From NCBI GenBank assembly GCA_000244995.1, contig CM001438.1:3558090-3622089 (forward strand): a stretch of DNA of 64,000 bases, given 5' to 3'. Positions 17,887 through 27,342 of the stretch are shown piece after piece. The number at the start of each line of letters is the position of its first letter. Positions within the stretch are counted from its first letter, which is position 1. The notes under the pieces were generated by a model. The model made no database searches. It was not told the DNA's origin and worked only from the letters and a program-made list of their open reading frames with translations. Origin of the DNA: Burkholderiales bacterium JOSHI_001 (GTDB lineage Bacteria; Pseudomonadota; Gammaproteobacteria; Burkholderiales; Burkholderiaceae_C). The translations under genes and the position numbers were made by a program.

Positions 17887-17988
17887 TGCCTGCAGCGTCC
17901 CGGGTGGTCCCAGACAATCCGAGTTCACATTGCAGGAACTTCCGCAGTAACCAGAGAATCTTCCCTGTTCTTCTGCTGAAGTTACTGC

Positions 17989-19239
17989 ATGGCCCAGCAC
18001 CTAATCCCTTCGGCCGCCACACTCAAGGCGATCAAGCCCGGCGACACGCGGCGCCGTCTCAGTGACGGCGCCGGCCTCTATCTGCTGTTGTTTGTCAAGG
18101 GCGGCTCACACGGCTGGCGACTGGACTACACGTTCCAGGGCCGACGCAAGACCCTGAGCCTGGGCACTTATCCCATGACCGGTTTGAGCGTTGCTCGCGA
18201 CAAGGCCGCAGAAGCACGTCGCTTGGTCAGCATAGGCATCGACCCGAGCACTGCCCGTCAGGAACAAAAGCTGTCTGCCGCCAAACAACGCCACGTCGAG
18301 AAGCTGGTGAATGCCGGGCTGCCGGTTCCGGAATCGTTCGAAGCTGTCGCCCGCGAGTGGTTCACGAAGCACCAACCGTCCTGGGCTGCCAGCCATGCCG
18401 ACAAGATCATCCGGCGTCTGGAGCGCGACGTATTCCCTTGGCTCGGTAGCAAGCCGATCCATTCAATCAAGCCTGCCGACCTGCTGCACGTACTCAAGCG
18501 CGTGGAAGGCAGAGGTGCGATCGAAACCACCCATCGTGTCCAACAGAACTGTGGGCAGGTCTTCCGTTACGCAGTTGCGATCGGCCTGCTAGAAAGCGAC
18601 CCCAGTCGTGACCTCCGAGGTGCCCTACCCCCATGGCGGCCGGAGCACTACCCAACATTGACCGACCCCAGAAAAGTCGGCCAGCTTCTCAGGGACATCG
18701 ATGGCTACGAAGGTGCCTTCATAACCCGTTGTGCGATGAAGCTCTCCCCGCTGCTCTTCGCCCGTCCGGGAGAACTCCGCCATGCCGAGTGGCACGAAAT
18801 CAATCTCGAAACTGCTGAATGGCGGATCCCGGCGCCCAAGATGAAGGGACGCGTGATGCATATCGTCCCGTTGGCGACACAAGCGCTGGGGGTGTTGCGA
18901 GACCTGAAGCCGTTAACCGGACCCAGAGGATGGGTGTTTCCTGGGAACAGAACCAACGGCGAGCCAATGAGCGAGAACACCGTTAATGCGGCACTGCGTC
19001 GGCTAGGTTACGACCGGGCTACGATGACAGCACATGGATTCCGGGGCATGGCATCTACGATACTGCACGAGCTGGGTTGGCCTTCGGACGTCGTGGAGCG
19101 CCAACTCTCACACGCCGAGCGGAACGCCGTGAAAGCGGCCTACAACCATGCTGAGCATTTGCCCGAACGTCGAAGAATGATGCAGGCTTGGGCAGACCAC
19201 TTGGATGGCCTTAGGCGACAGCGAAGTTCCACTCCGTAG
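17989..19239 (+). CDS. Tyrosine-type integrase (P4-like, DUF4102 N-terminal arm-binding domain)
   Basis: 416 aa. The N-terminal SDGAGLYLLLFVKGGSHGWR segment is the arm-binding DUF4102 domain of phage P4-type integrases. Catalytic residues are visible as Arg in FARPGELRH, HGFRG, LSHAE and the nucleophile Tyr in AAYNHAEHLP. It catalyses site-specific integration/excision of an island into the adjacent tRNA-Ala 3' end. The gene reads away from the tRNA, the usual geometry. No excisionase gene is visible nearby, and no copy of the tRNA 3' end was found further along the window. Confidence 0.95.
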   Translation: MAQHLIPSAATLKAIKPGDTRRRLSDGAGLYLLLFVKGGSHGWRLDYTFQGRRKTLSLGTYPMTGLSVARDKAAEARRLVSIGIDPSTARQEQKLSAAKQRHVEKLVNAGLPVPESFEAVAREWFTKHQPSWAASHADKIIRRLERDVFPWLGSKPIHSIKPADLLHVLKRVEGRGAIETTHRVQQNCGQVFRYAVAIGLLESDPSRDLRGALPPWRPEHYPTLTDPRKVGQLLRDIDGYEGAFITRCAMKLSPLLFARPGELRHAEWHEINLETAEWRIPAPKMKGRVMHIVPLATQALGVLRDLKPLTGPRGWVFPGNRTNGEPMSENTVNAALRRLGYDRATMTAHGFRGMASTILHELGWPSDVVERQLSHAERNAVKAAYNHAEHLPERRRMMQAWADHLDGLRRQRSSTP

Positions 19240-19829
19240 GCCTCTGGTCAATGCCCAAGTCAATGAGCCAAGAATCGCAATGGTCATCAAATCGGCGACA
19301 GGCTGACTTCTTGCGTCCTGACCTAGGCCGCTGATGGCAGTTTGGCGCCGGATATGAGGCACCGCTTTCTACAACGAAATTTCAGCAAGTTCGACCCAAA
19401 CGGCAGCCCTGTAGCGTGTGGACCCAAAGCACTCAACATTGATCCGCTGAACGTCGCCTGGCGCCCCCAACGATGCCCGATTGCTGACATCCAATTCCGC
19501 CGGTCTCGGCCATCAGCGGCCGGTCGCCCGGCGCTGCAAACTTCACCTGCGACAATGCCTTGAAGGACAGCTTCGCGGCGACAAGTCTGGCCGATGGCAA
19601 GGCCTTGCCGCCCAGCCAGGTGGTGCGCACCACGCCACGCGGCGGCACGCCGGGTGCCGCGTCGGCACTCACCGCAGCGAACCTACCGCCGCTGGCGCAG
19701 CGCCCCGCCGCGGGCGACACCATCCGGGCCCGCAACGGGGTGCTGGACGTGCCGAACTGACGGGCGGAGGCCGTTGCGGAAAGGGAGGCTACCCCGCCAA
19801 TCTCCGCATCGTCCGAGCGCAAGCAACAA
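19240..19829. other. 590-bp stretch without a confident gene
   Basis: The sequence between the integrase and the terminator of the PEP-CTERM gene has no coding region I would defend. On the plus strand a reading frame open from 19488 to 19760 ends in TIRARNGVLDVPN and has protein-like composition but no start and no family I recognise, so it may be the C-terminal remnant of a lost gene. Everything else looks non-coding. Confidence 0.4.
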
Positions 19830-19857
19830 GGGCCGCACGCCTTGCGACGTGCGGCCC
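19830..19857 (-). terminator. Terminator hairpin of the PEP-CTERM protein gene
   Basis: A perfect 10-bp inverted repeat (GGGCCGCACG / CGTGCGGCCC) with an 8-nt loop lies 20 nt behind the stop codon of the leftward gene. The following transcript bases are T-rich but interrupted (CTTGTTGCTTG), so it may be a moderately efficient intrinsic terminator. Confidence 0.75.
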
Positions 19858-19877
19858 CTGCAGTTTGCCCTGCGCGA

Positions 19878-20825
19878 TCAGGCCGGCTTCTTGCGTTGAC
19901 GCAGAGTGACACCCAGCGCAGCAGCCATGGCCATCAACACCAGCGGCACGCTGTCAGGCTCGGGCACCTGCGAAGGGCAGTCCGGCTGGCCCGGCTGACC
20001 GCAAACGATGGTGCCACCGCCACCTGCCGACGTAAAACCACCACCCAGCACCACCACATCGTCCAGCGCATTGGCCGGCGTGTCGTCGCCGTTGCCGGTG
20101 ACCAGGGCCTGCAGCGCGCCGAAAGCGCCCGTGAAGTATGCGTGCCATGGGGTGGCATCCGACAGGTCCGTGTTCGTCAGGGTGGGGAACTGCGCCTGAC
20201 CTTGGGCTGTCAGCTGCAGCTCGCTGTTATCTGCGATGCCGGTGGTGCCGTCGCCGTTGACGGCCAGGCCCGGCAGCAAGGATGTGAGCCAGCCATAGCC
20301 GATGGAGCTGTTCGCCTGCTCTTGTGTGAATAGGCCGCCACCCTGGCTGAGGTAGTTGTTCAGGGTGGTGCCATGCCCGTTCACCACTGCAAGTTGGGCG
20401 TTGGTGATGCCGCCCCCCACATTGTTGACCACAGTAGGCATGTAGACGATGCCCGTCCCGTTCAGCGTCACCGCACCGGCGTTGTTGAAGAAGTCGGTAA
20501 TGGATGCGACCGAAGTGAGCGAGGTGGACGTCCATCCCGAGCCGCTCAGGCCGGACAGACCGAAGGCACTGTTGAACGCAGTCAATGCGCGACCGCTGTT
20601 GCAGCCAATGCAAACCGCCAGCTTGTTGTTGTTGGTGACCGCCGATCCGATCAAGGAAAGGCTCTGCTCCATGAATTTCCAGCCGTCCTGATTGATGCCA
20701 GCCGAGACGGTACCGTGGTCATCGGCGTCGGTGCCGGCAATGATGATCGGGCCGGCCTGGGCCGCGCCGAAAGCCATCGCTGCGGCAAACATGCCAAGTT
20801 TCAGTATTCGAGACACGCGTTCCAT
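19878..20825 (-). CDS. PEP-CTERM sorting-domain secreted protein
   Basis: 315 aa. Signal peptide at the N-terminus (hydrophobic core LGMFAAAMAFGAA, cleavage after QAG region). The C-terminus has the full sorting signal: VPEPDSVP, a hydrophobic helix, and the basic tail RQRKK. Such proteins are cleaved and released or anchored by exosortase XrtA. The body is Gly/Asn/Thr-rich with two Cys pairs and no recognised enzyme domain. It lies alone between the integrase and a broken murU gene. Upstream is a strong sigma-54 promoter (20882-20897) suited to PrsR, and downstream a hairpin terminator, so it is a monocistronic unit. Confidence 0.9.
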   Translation of the reverse strand: MERVSRILKLGMFAAAMAFGAAQAGPIIIAGTDADDHGTVSAGINQDGWKFMEQSLSLIGSAVTNNNKLAVCIGCNSGRALTAFNSAFGLSGLSGSGWTSTSLTSVASITDFFNNAGAVTLNGTGIVYMPTVVNNVGGGITNAQLAVVNGHGTTLNNYLSQGGGLFTQEQANSSIGYGWLTSLLPGLAVNGDGTTGIADNSELQLTAQGQAQFPTLTNTDLSDATPWHAYFTGAFGALQALVTGNGDDTPANALDDVVVLGGGFTSAGGGGTIVCGQPGQPDCPSQVPEPDSVPLVLMAMAAALGVTLRQRKKPA

Positions 20826-20881
20826 GTCAATCCCCTGTGCTAAATCGCTCTACCGCCTGAAAAGCCAGGCGAGAACAGTCG

Positions 20882-20897
20882 AGCAATTTCCGGGCCG
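20882..20897 (-). promoter_or_regulatory. Sigma-54 (-24/-12) promoter of the PEP-CTERM protein gene
   Basis: Read leftward the sequence is CGGCCCGGAAATTGCT. Against the consensus TGGCACG-N4-TTGCT it matches at ten of twelve fixed positions, including the essential GG and GC with exactly ten bases between them. It lies about 57 nt ahead of the start codon, giving a leader of roughly 45 nt. This is the natural target class of PrsR, encoded at 16183-17568. Confidence 0.8.
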
Positions 20898-21039
20898 GGT
20901 GCTAACCCGTCAACTACACAGGAGCGCTAACTACTGGATTGCATTGAACTTTCTGCACGCAACTCATCGGCGTTAGGCTGGCCTGCCAGGTTGATACCGT
21001 CAACCCTTCCGACATCAATCCATTTGATGATGACAAGCG

Positions 21040-21950
<911 letters not shown>

Positions 21951-23444
21951 TCAGGCCGCTTGGAGCGCCTGGCCACGGGCAGGAGAGCGCGGTGGTGCCC
22001 GCGCCTGCAGACCCAAGTGCGTGAGGATCTTCTCGATCACCGGTTGCTCCAGGATGGCCGCAATGATCTTCAGCTCACCGCCGCAGTTCGTGCAGTGCTC
22101 CATGTCGATCTCGAACACGCGCTTGAGCAGCTTGGCCCGGTTCAGCCGCACCGAGCGGTGGTGCGCACAGCTCTCCTCGCAATCGGCGGGTGGCGCGGCT
22201 TGCGTGGGCGCCTCGACCTCTTGCGGCACCACCTGCGCGCGCAGCTTGGCGTTGGGCGCCAGCACGCCATGGAACCGAATCAGGTGCAGCCGCGGCCTGG
22301 GCACCAGCGTCGCCAGGCGCTGCATGAACTCCCGCGGCGACATGACCAGATGCGTGGTGCCGTCGCGCCAGGCTGTCTTGAGCTTGAGCACCACTTGCCC
22401 GGCGGCGTTGGTCTGCACGCGCTCGTTGGCCAGTGCCGGGCGGGTGATGTAGCGGCATAGTTGCTCCAGCGCCTGCCGATCGTCGGCTGCACAGCGCACG
22501 GCGGCGTGCAGGCTGAAACCGTCGATGTCGGCGCAAAGCGATTGCTTGAAGTCTGTGTCCTTTGGCATCGCGCCCTGCACCCTCAGCACCTTCTGGCCGG
22601 CGCGTGGGCCGAAGGCGATGCGGTAAGTGCAGGCTGCGGCTTGCAGAGGCCTGAGTACGCGCGCTTCGTCCGAATCACCGTCGCTGTCGGCCATGTAGGT
22701 CGAACCCTCTTCTTCGACCAATACCCCTCGACGGGTGAGCAACTTCATCGCACGGGTGATGATCTTGTGCAACACCGAATGCAGCGCTTCGTCGGTTGGC
22801 GCGGGGGCTTCGACGAATTCCGGCGCACCCTCGGCGCTGCGCCGGTACACGCCGTTCAGGACTAGGCAGTGCAGGTGAATGTTGAGGTTGGCCGCCGAGC
22901 CGAAGCGTTGAATCAGCGTGACCGCGCCGCTGTCGGCTTCGTCAGGCTTGAGCCCGGCCTGACCGAGCAGATGGCGCGTGATCACGCGGTGCACCACCTG
23001 CAGCACCGGCGTCACCATCTTGGGCTGTGCGGCCAGCAACAGGCGCAGGGGGATCGGCAGCGACAGAACCCACTGGCGGACCGGCACATGGGAGATGACG
23101 TGGTCGACCAGGTGCGCCGCCGTCTGCGCCATGCGCCGGGCGCCGCACGACGGGCAAAACCCGCGCCGCCTGCAGCTGAACGCCACCAGCTTGTCGTGGC
23201 CGCAGTCGCCGCAGTGCAGGCGCAGGAAACCGTGGGCCAGGATGCCGCACTCCAGGAAGGCCTCGAACTCGTCCTTGACGAACTGCGGCAGGTCAGCACC
23301 AGCAGCGTCTTCGGCCTGTGCGAAGAAGGTCGCGGCGTGTTGCTGCACCAGGCGGTACAGCGTGGTCTGCTCGGGGCGGTGGCGCTCGTAGTGAACAGGT
23401 GCGCCATCCGGCGCCCGCTGGGGCTGCCGGCCGATGGCTTGCAC
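21951..23444 (-). mobile_element. IS91-family transposase gene (HUH rolling-circle type)
   Basis: 497 aa, probably a GTG start at 23444. An N-terminal zinc-binding region contains HCGDCGHDKL and CPSCGARRM. The HUH metal motif is in NIHLHCLVLNG, and the candidate catalytic Tyr in LCRYITRPALANERV. The C-terminal part has a second Cys pair, CTNCGGELKI. This is the IS91 group, which moves by rolling-circle transposition without terminal inverted repeats and can carry neighbouring DNA. The gene is intact by length. A small hairpin (GCACGG/CCGTGC, 23470-23488) lies just upstream and could belong to the terIS end. Confidence 0.92.
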
Positions 23445-23833
23445 ACGAGGCTCCCGAAGTGGTGAGCCTGCACGGTCTCAAGCCGTGCCCTGCGCCTCAA
23501 TCGCCTTGATGGCTGCCCGCGGACGTGTGCCCTCCGTCGCGGGGCCTCGTATGGGTGACTGCGAGGGTGACCGACCGGCTGCTTCAGGGCAGCGAGATCA
23601 GGACAGCGGATGTCGGCTCAGGGTCGACTCAGGGTTTACCCCATAGTCCGCTTTGAGGATGCGCTGTCCGACCGTCAGGTTTCGGGCGGACCAAAAGCGC
23701 CAATGGTCCGCTGGTGTTGACCCGCTGCAGATAGCCAGTAATCTTCCGCCAGCTTAGCTTGTGATTGAGTGCCGTCATTTGGACTTGCTTCAATCAAACA
23801 TCGGGTGGCACGTTGATGGTCCAGGCTTCACTG
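23445..23833. other. 389-bp gap without a gene
   Basis: Non-coding sequence between the transposase and the enoyl-CoA hydratase stop. It contains the short hairpin at 23470-23488 and otherwise nothing I can name. Base composition becomes less G+C-rich toward 23800. Confidence 0.5.
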
Positions 23834-24598
23834 CTATCGATTTTGGAATTTTGCCTTTCGCTTTTCAGTGAATGCAGTGAGCCCCTCGCGAAAGTCATGT
23901 TCGGAGAAGCACTTATGAAACTGCTCGCGCTCCATTGCAAGTCCGGAATCGAGTTGGACTTGCGTCTTATTGACAGAGGCCTTGATTCGGCATGCAACAG
24001 GACTTGAATACGACGCAACAAGCAGGGCTACAGACATCGCGGTAGCTTCAAGCTCTTCATCTGAAACCACACGCGATACCAAGCCGGCGGCAAGTGCTTC
24101 ATCCGCACTCAAAGCTCGCCCTGTGAGCAGCAGGTCCATTGCAACATGTTTGCCCACAACACGCGTCAGTCTCTGTGTTCCCCCAGCCCCCGGCATAGCA
24201 GCCAGGGCAATTTCCGGATGACAGAAACGAGCAGAGGCTGCGGCGACAACGATGTCACACATCTCAACCAACTCACACCCGCCGCCTGCCGCCAAGCCCC
24301 TCACAGCAGCAATCAATGGCTTCTGGATTTGGGGCGGAGCCGATACGCATCCAATGAATCCTTTCGTTCTAGCGTCTTCAGCAGTCATGTCCAGCATTTC
24401 CCGGATATCTGCTCCGGCACAAAAGTGCTTCAGTGAGGTCGAGATCAGAATCGCCCTCACATCGTCGCGTGCGTCTAAAGCCAAGAGTGAGTCATCTATT
24501 TCTTCGCAAAAATGTGAACTTAGTGCGTTCAGCGCATTGGCGCGATTCAACTTCAGATGCCCAACTCCATCAACACATTCAACATCAACTGATGTCAT
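23834..24598 (-). CDS. Enoyl-CoA hydratase/isomerase family protein
   Basis: 254 aa from ATG at 24598. Crotonase features: oxyanion-hole segments HFCAGADI and GLAAGGGCELVEM, with both acid-base Glu present (in GGGCEL and in HPEIALAAMPGAGGTQRL). Length is standard. It hydrates or isomerises acyl-CoA thioesters; substrate cannot be told. The gene has lower G+C and more A/T-ending codons than the rest of the window and stands alone among repeats, so it was probably acquired. No other fatty-acid gene is near. Confidence 0.93.
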   Translation of the reverse strand: MTSVDVECVDGVGHLKLNRANALNALSSHFCEEIDDSLLALDARDDVRAILISTSLKHFCAGADIREMLDMTAEDARTKGFIGCVSAPPQIQKPLIAAVRGLAAGGGCELVEMCDIVVAAASARFCHPEIALAAMPGAGGTQRLTRVVGKHVAMDLLLTGRALSADEALAAGLVSRVVSDEELEATAMSVALLVASYSSPVACRIKASVNKTQVQLDSGLAMEREQFHKCFSEHDFREGLTAFTEKRKAKFQNR

Positions 24599-24630
24599 CA
24601 CCCTTGTCTCCGCTGTGTGCGTCGTAGAAA

Positions 24631-25143
24631 TTATGTGCTGCGCTTGGAAAGGCTGCAATGCACTGCGTTACGGAGCTTCTTCCCGTGCAACTGACCGACC
24701 ACTTGTGGCCGAGTCCTGTTGGCCACGAGCGGCAGCTTCCTGGTCGCGAAACGCGGTGAGCTCAGGCTGGACTGGCAGGCTGGTTCGGAAGACCGCGAAC
24801 GACAGCAGTGGGTCGAGTGTGTCAGTCGACGAAGGGCTGCTCTTCGGTAGTCCACCGTCACCGACTGCTCTGCGGCGGTGATCTCGGTGAGGCGTCCGGC
24901 AAGGCCCGACTCGTTGTAAACGGTCGGCCCTGCAAACACTTTGCCAGCTAGCTGTCGCTCAAAGCCGATGTAAGCACTAGGTTCTCGTGAGCCAAGTCTG
25001 GTGTGGTCTCCTTCAACCCGCGCCGGTTGCGTGACTTCGCGTGGCCCAGTCGGAGCTGGCGCCGTGCCAAGACTGACCTCGGCGCTGGCTGAGTTCGCGG
25101 CCGAGATTCGTTCGAAGGCGCGTGCACCGCGCGCCGATTTCAT
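24631..25143 (-). CDS. Hypothetical protein, C-terminal part inside a dispersed repeat
   Basis: 170 aa from ATG at 25143, which has GAGAGG five nt upstream and lies 37 nt behind the HNH gene stop. The middle portion (SAYIGFERQLAGKVFAG, EITAAEQSVTVDYRRAALRR) has protein-like composition, but the last ~60 residues are encoded by repeat B1 and are Arg/Ser-rich. The gene may therefore be a truncated ORF that reads into the repeat. No family recognised. Confidence 0.35.
   Translation of the reverse strand: MKSARGARAFERISAANSASAEVSLGTAPAPTGPREVTQPARVEGDHTRLGSREPSAYIGFERQLAGKVFAGPTVYNESGLAGRLTEITAAEQSVTVDYRRAALRRLTHSTHCCRSRSSEPACQSSLSSPRFATRKLPLVANRTRPQVVGQLHGKKLRNAVHCSLSKRST
24704..24815 (+). repeat. 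Dispersed repeat B, copy 1 (112 nt)
   Basis: Starts TGTGGCCGAGTCC and ends TGGGTCG; it aligns along its whole length, allowing for small gaps, with 26336-26447. The most conserved core is the GCGGCAGCTTCCTGG part. A short inverted repeat (TGGCC/GGCCA) lies at the start. Confidence 0.75.
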
Positions 25144-25179
25144 CTTGCCTCTCACGAACGTATTCGCGCGCAAGCACCG

Positions 25180-26187
25180 TCACTTCGCCTTGAAAATGTT
25201 CTGCGTGTGGTACTCGAGAAACGGGAGCATGTCCTTGTCTGCCCTCGAGGTCAGTCGAAGATTTTGATGTACGTTTAGGTGCAGCGCATCGCCGGGCCTA
25301 AGTGCCGGACTGATTCGAATGCGGAACCTGTCGTCGAAGGTGATTAGCCCGCGATCGAACAGCTTGTCGAGGTTCGGAGTGAGTAGAAGGCCATTCGCTG
25401 CGCCCAGGCGTTCCGCTGGTGTTGCGCACTTGCTCCACGGCTTAATGTGACTAGCGATTAAGAGACCATGCGCGCTGCATGTCGTCACAGAGCATCCGCC
25501 CCATCGCTTGATCAGCGCCTCACGGAAGGGTCCCTGACCGACACGCGCTTTGATCATGGCCTCGCGATCGGTCTCGCTCAGGTCTTCCACGAAGTCTTGG
25601 AAAGCTGGGGTCAGCCCAGGATCCTCGATGCCGGCGAATTGGTCCTGCGTGGCCATATGGGGGGGCTCTACGCCCCTGACGAGCCGGTACTCGCCGGTGT
25701 ACGGGTCGGCGAGGTGGACGAACCACGGAACAGGGTCCAATTCCCGGAACTTCACCTGGGACGAATCCTCCGCGGCGTCATCGATAGCGGTCCGTTTGCC
25801 ATCCAGTAGGATGATGCGTGCCGCCAGTCGCTTCCGATGCGCCTCCTGAAGTGCGAGTTGGAAATCCCGTGTGCGTCGGACCTTGATGCCGATGCGGCTC
25901 TTCACGCCAGGCGCCGCTGCAGTCCCCCCCAGTGCATTGAGATCTTCTTGCTGCGTTTTGGTGTTGCCAATGAGCGTTGGCGGTTCGACATTCCAATCGA
26001 TCTCTTCGTGCCAAACGCAGAGAGCGATGGGCTGGCCGCTTCCCCCAAATGACCACTTGAAGCTCTTATAGACGTTCTCGTTCGGGTTCTCGAGACGGCG
26101 ACCGTTGCGGTCAATTTCCCAGTCGGCAACGTCAATTCCAGCCTGCTCAACCAGCTCGCGTACTGCGTGCTTCGTTCTCGGCTTCAT
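25180..26187 (-). CDS. HNH endonuclease-domain protein
   Basis: 335 aa from ATG at 26187; the frame stays open upstream but that part is repeat sequence. The C-terminal third is an HNH_2-type nuclease: Cys in CSVTTCSAHG, IASHIKPWSKC, GLLLTPNLDKLFDRGLITF. The N-terminal ~200 residues form an unknown domain with WHEEIDW and charged helices, plausibly DNA recognition. Such stand-alone proteins are often restriction-like or mobile nucleases. No methyltransferase is adjacent, so a classical restriction pair is not supported. Flanked by repeats B1 and B2, suggesting horizontal acquisition. Confidence 0.85.
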   Translation of the reverse strand: MKPRTKHAVRELVEQAGIDVADWEIDRNGRRLENPNENVYKSFKWSFGGSGQPIALCVWHEEIDWNVEPPTLIGNTKTQQEDLNALGGTAAAPGVKSRIGIKVRRTRDFQLALQEAHRKRLAARIILLDGKRTAIDDAAEDSSQVKFRELDPVPWFVHLADPYTGEYRLVRGVEPPHMATQDQFAGIEDPGLTPAFQDFVEDLSETDREAMIKARVGQGPFREALIKRWGGCSVTTCSAHGLLIASHIKPWSKCATPAERLGAANGLLLTPNLDKLFDRGLITFDDRFRIRISPALRPGDALHLNVHQNLRLTSRADKDMLPFLEYHTQNIFKAK

Positions 26188-26335
26188 TCGGTCAGCAAGG
26201 CTCTCGTTCAAGTTACGCCCTCCATCGATCGGCGGGAAGTCTATCCCTGCGGGGGTATGCACTGAGGGCGCCGTTCTAACTTGGTCGGCGATCCGAGACG
26301 AGACACCGTCAAACAGCCGAGTCTTAGCGGCAGCA

Positions 26336-26447
26336 TGTGGCCGAGTCCCGGTGGCCGCGAGCGGCAGCTTCCTGGAAGCGAATCGAGTGGCACTGAGGCT
26401 CGGTCGTCCGGCAGCTTCCGGCAACCGCGTACTTCAGCAATGGGTCG
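26336..26447 (+). repeat. Dispersed repeat B, copy 2 (112 nt), joined to repeat A copy 1
   Basis: Same length and ends as 24704-24815. Its last seven bases (TGGGTCG) are also the first bases of repeat A, so B and A are fused here into one ~208-nt unit. Confidence 0.75.
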
Positions 26448-26543
26448 CGCCATGCCGGTCAGGAGCCCAACCAGCTAGGCGTAAACCCGTCATCAAAACT
26501 GTGGATGCCGGTACCTGTCGTTGAGAACCTTCGTGGCCGGCCA
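26441..26543 (+). repeat. Dispersed repeat A, copy 1 (103 nt)
   Basis: Begins TGGGTCGCG and ends GTGGCCGGCCA. Differs from copy 2 (32615-32717) at three positions and from copy 3 (51186-51288) at eight, with no gaps. On the complementary strand the outer parts TCTCAAC and GTTGGGC and the inner CAG/CTG blocks can pair as an imperfect hairpin. Confidence 0.9.
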
Positions 26544-27342
26544 CAACCGGCCGTTGGTGATCCGCTCAGAATTTCCCGAGCCGGCATGTCTTCGATGACT
26601 GGTTTGCGGCGGTCAACTTCGTTTCCGCTTGGGCTCGTCCCGGCCATCAACATTCACCGACGAAAGGCAGCTTCCTGGCATACCAACACGAAGGCAAGAC
26701 CGATCCTCCTCTTCCATCGTCTGCACGCATGGTCCTGGCCGGCGTATACCGCTGCATTGCCGAGCGCCCGGCGGCCGTCAACGGATCGATCGTCCACACT
26801 GGCTATGAGCTGAGCGCGCAATTGCAGACCGTACTCGTCCACCTTAGGAAGTTGCTCACGTTCTGGAGCTTGTTGGTCGAGAACAGTGGGCCAGACATAT
26901 CCGGCCAAGCCAAACGGTGACAGCGGAGAGGCTCACTTGCTGCAGCCGTTGCGGGTGGGACCGATTCGCCGCAGGGTCGGGTACGGGGAACTGGTCTTGT
27001 TTGCGCCTGCAGTTGCGGGAAGCGACGGGCGGCTCAGCCGGCGCGCAGCTCTGCCCCAAGAACAAGACTACCGGCGCCGTGACGCTAGTCGCCCAGGTCG
27101 GGGCCAAGCTGCCCAAGGCTGTCGTGCAGAACTACGCGGTGCCGATCCCGCCACTGAACTTCGACACCAACGCCGACTACGTGGTGATCACGTTCAACCT
27201 CCAGGCTGCCGCCCAGCCGGCGGCCCACATCTTGACGCTAACGCTGCAGTAGGTTAAACGTCCGCCGGGTCTCCCTAAAGCGAGGGTCGCCGGCCGGCCG
27301 CGGCGTCGCTATCATCGCCCACCGTTCGCAGTGGGAGCCCCG
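26544..27342. other. ~800-bp stretch with only a gene remnant
   Basis: No intact gene. From about 27056 to 27252 on the plus strand a frame reads TGAVTLVAQVGAKLPKAV and ends in HILTLTLQ before a stop; composition is protein-like and the G+C pattern resembles the following genes, but there is no credible start, so it is probably the tail of a lost gene. The segment 26660-26690 repeats the GGCAGCTTCCTGGCAT motif seen after repeat A copy 2. Confidence 0.4.

Noticed and set aside
20925-20979. Integron attC-like sequence with CGCTAAC and GTTAGGC ends
   Set aside because: One end deviates from RYYYAAC, inner arms pair only over TTGC/GCAA, and such pairs are expected several times by chance in a window of this size.
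26700-26712. Eleven bases (CGATCCTCCTC) shared with the tRNA-Ala 3' end, considered as attR
   Set aside because: Shorter than usual att cores and not extending to the CCA end; likely coincidence.
26917-27252. 111-codon open frame as an intact gene
   Set aside because: The first half is unlike the second in composition and lacks a ribosome site; at most the end of a lost gene.
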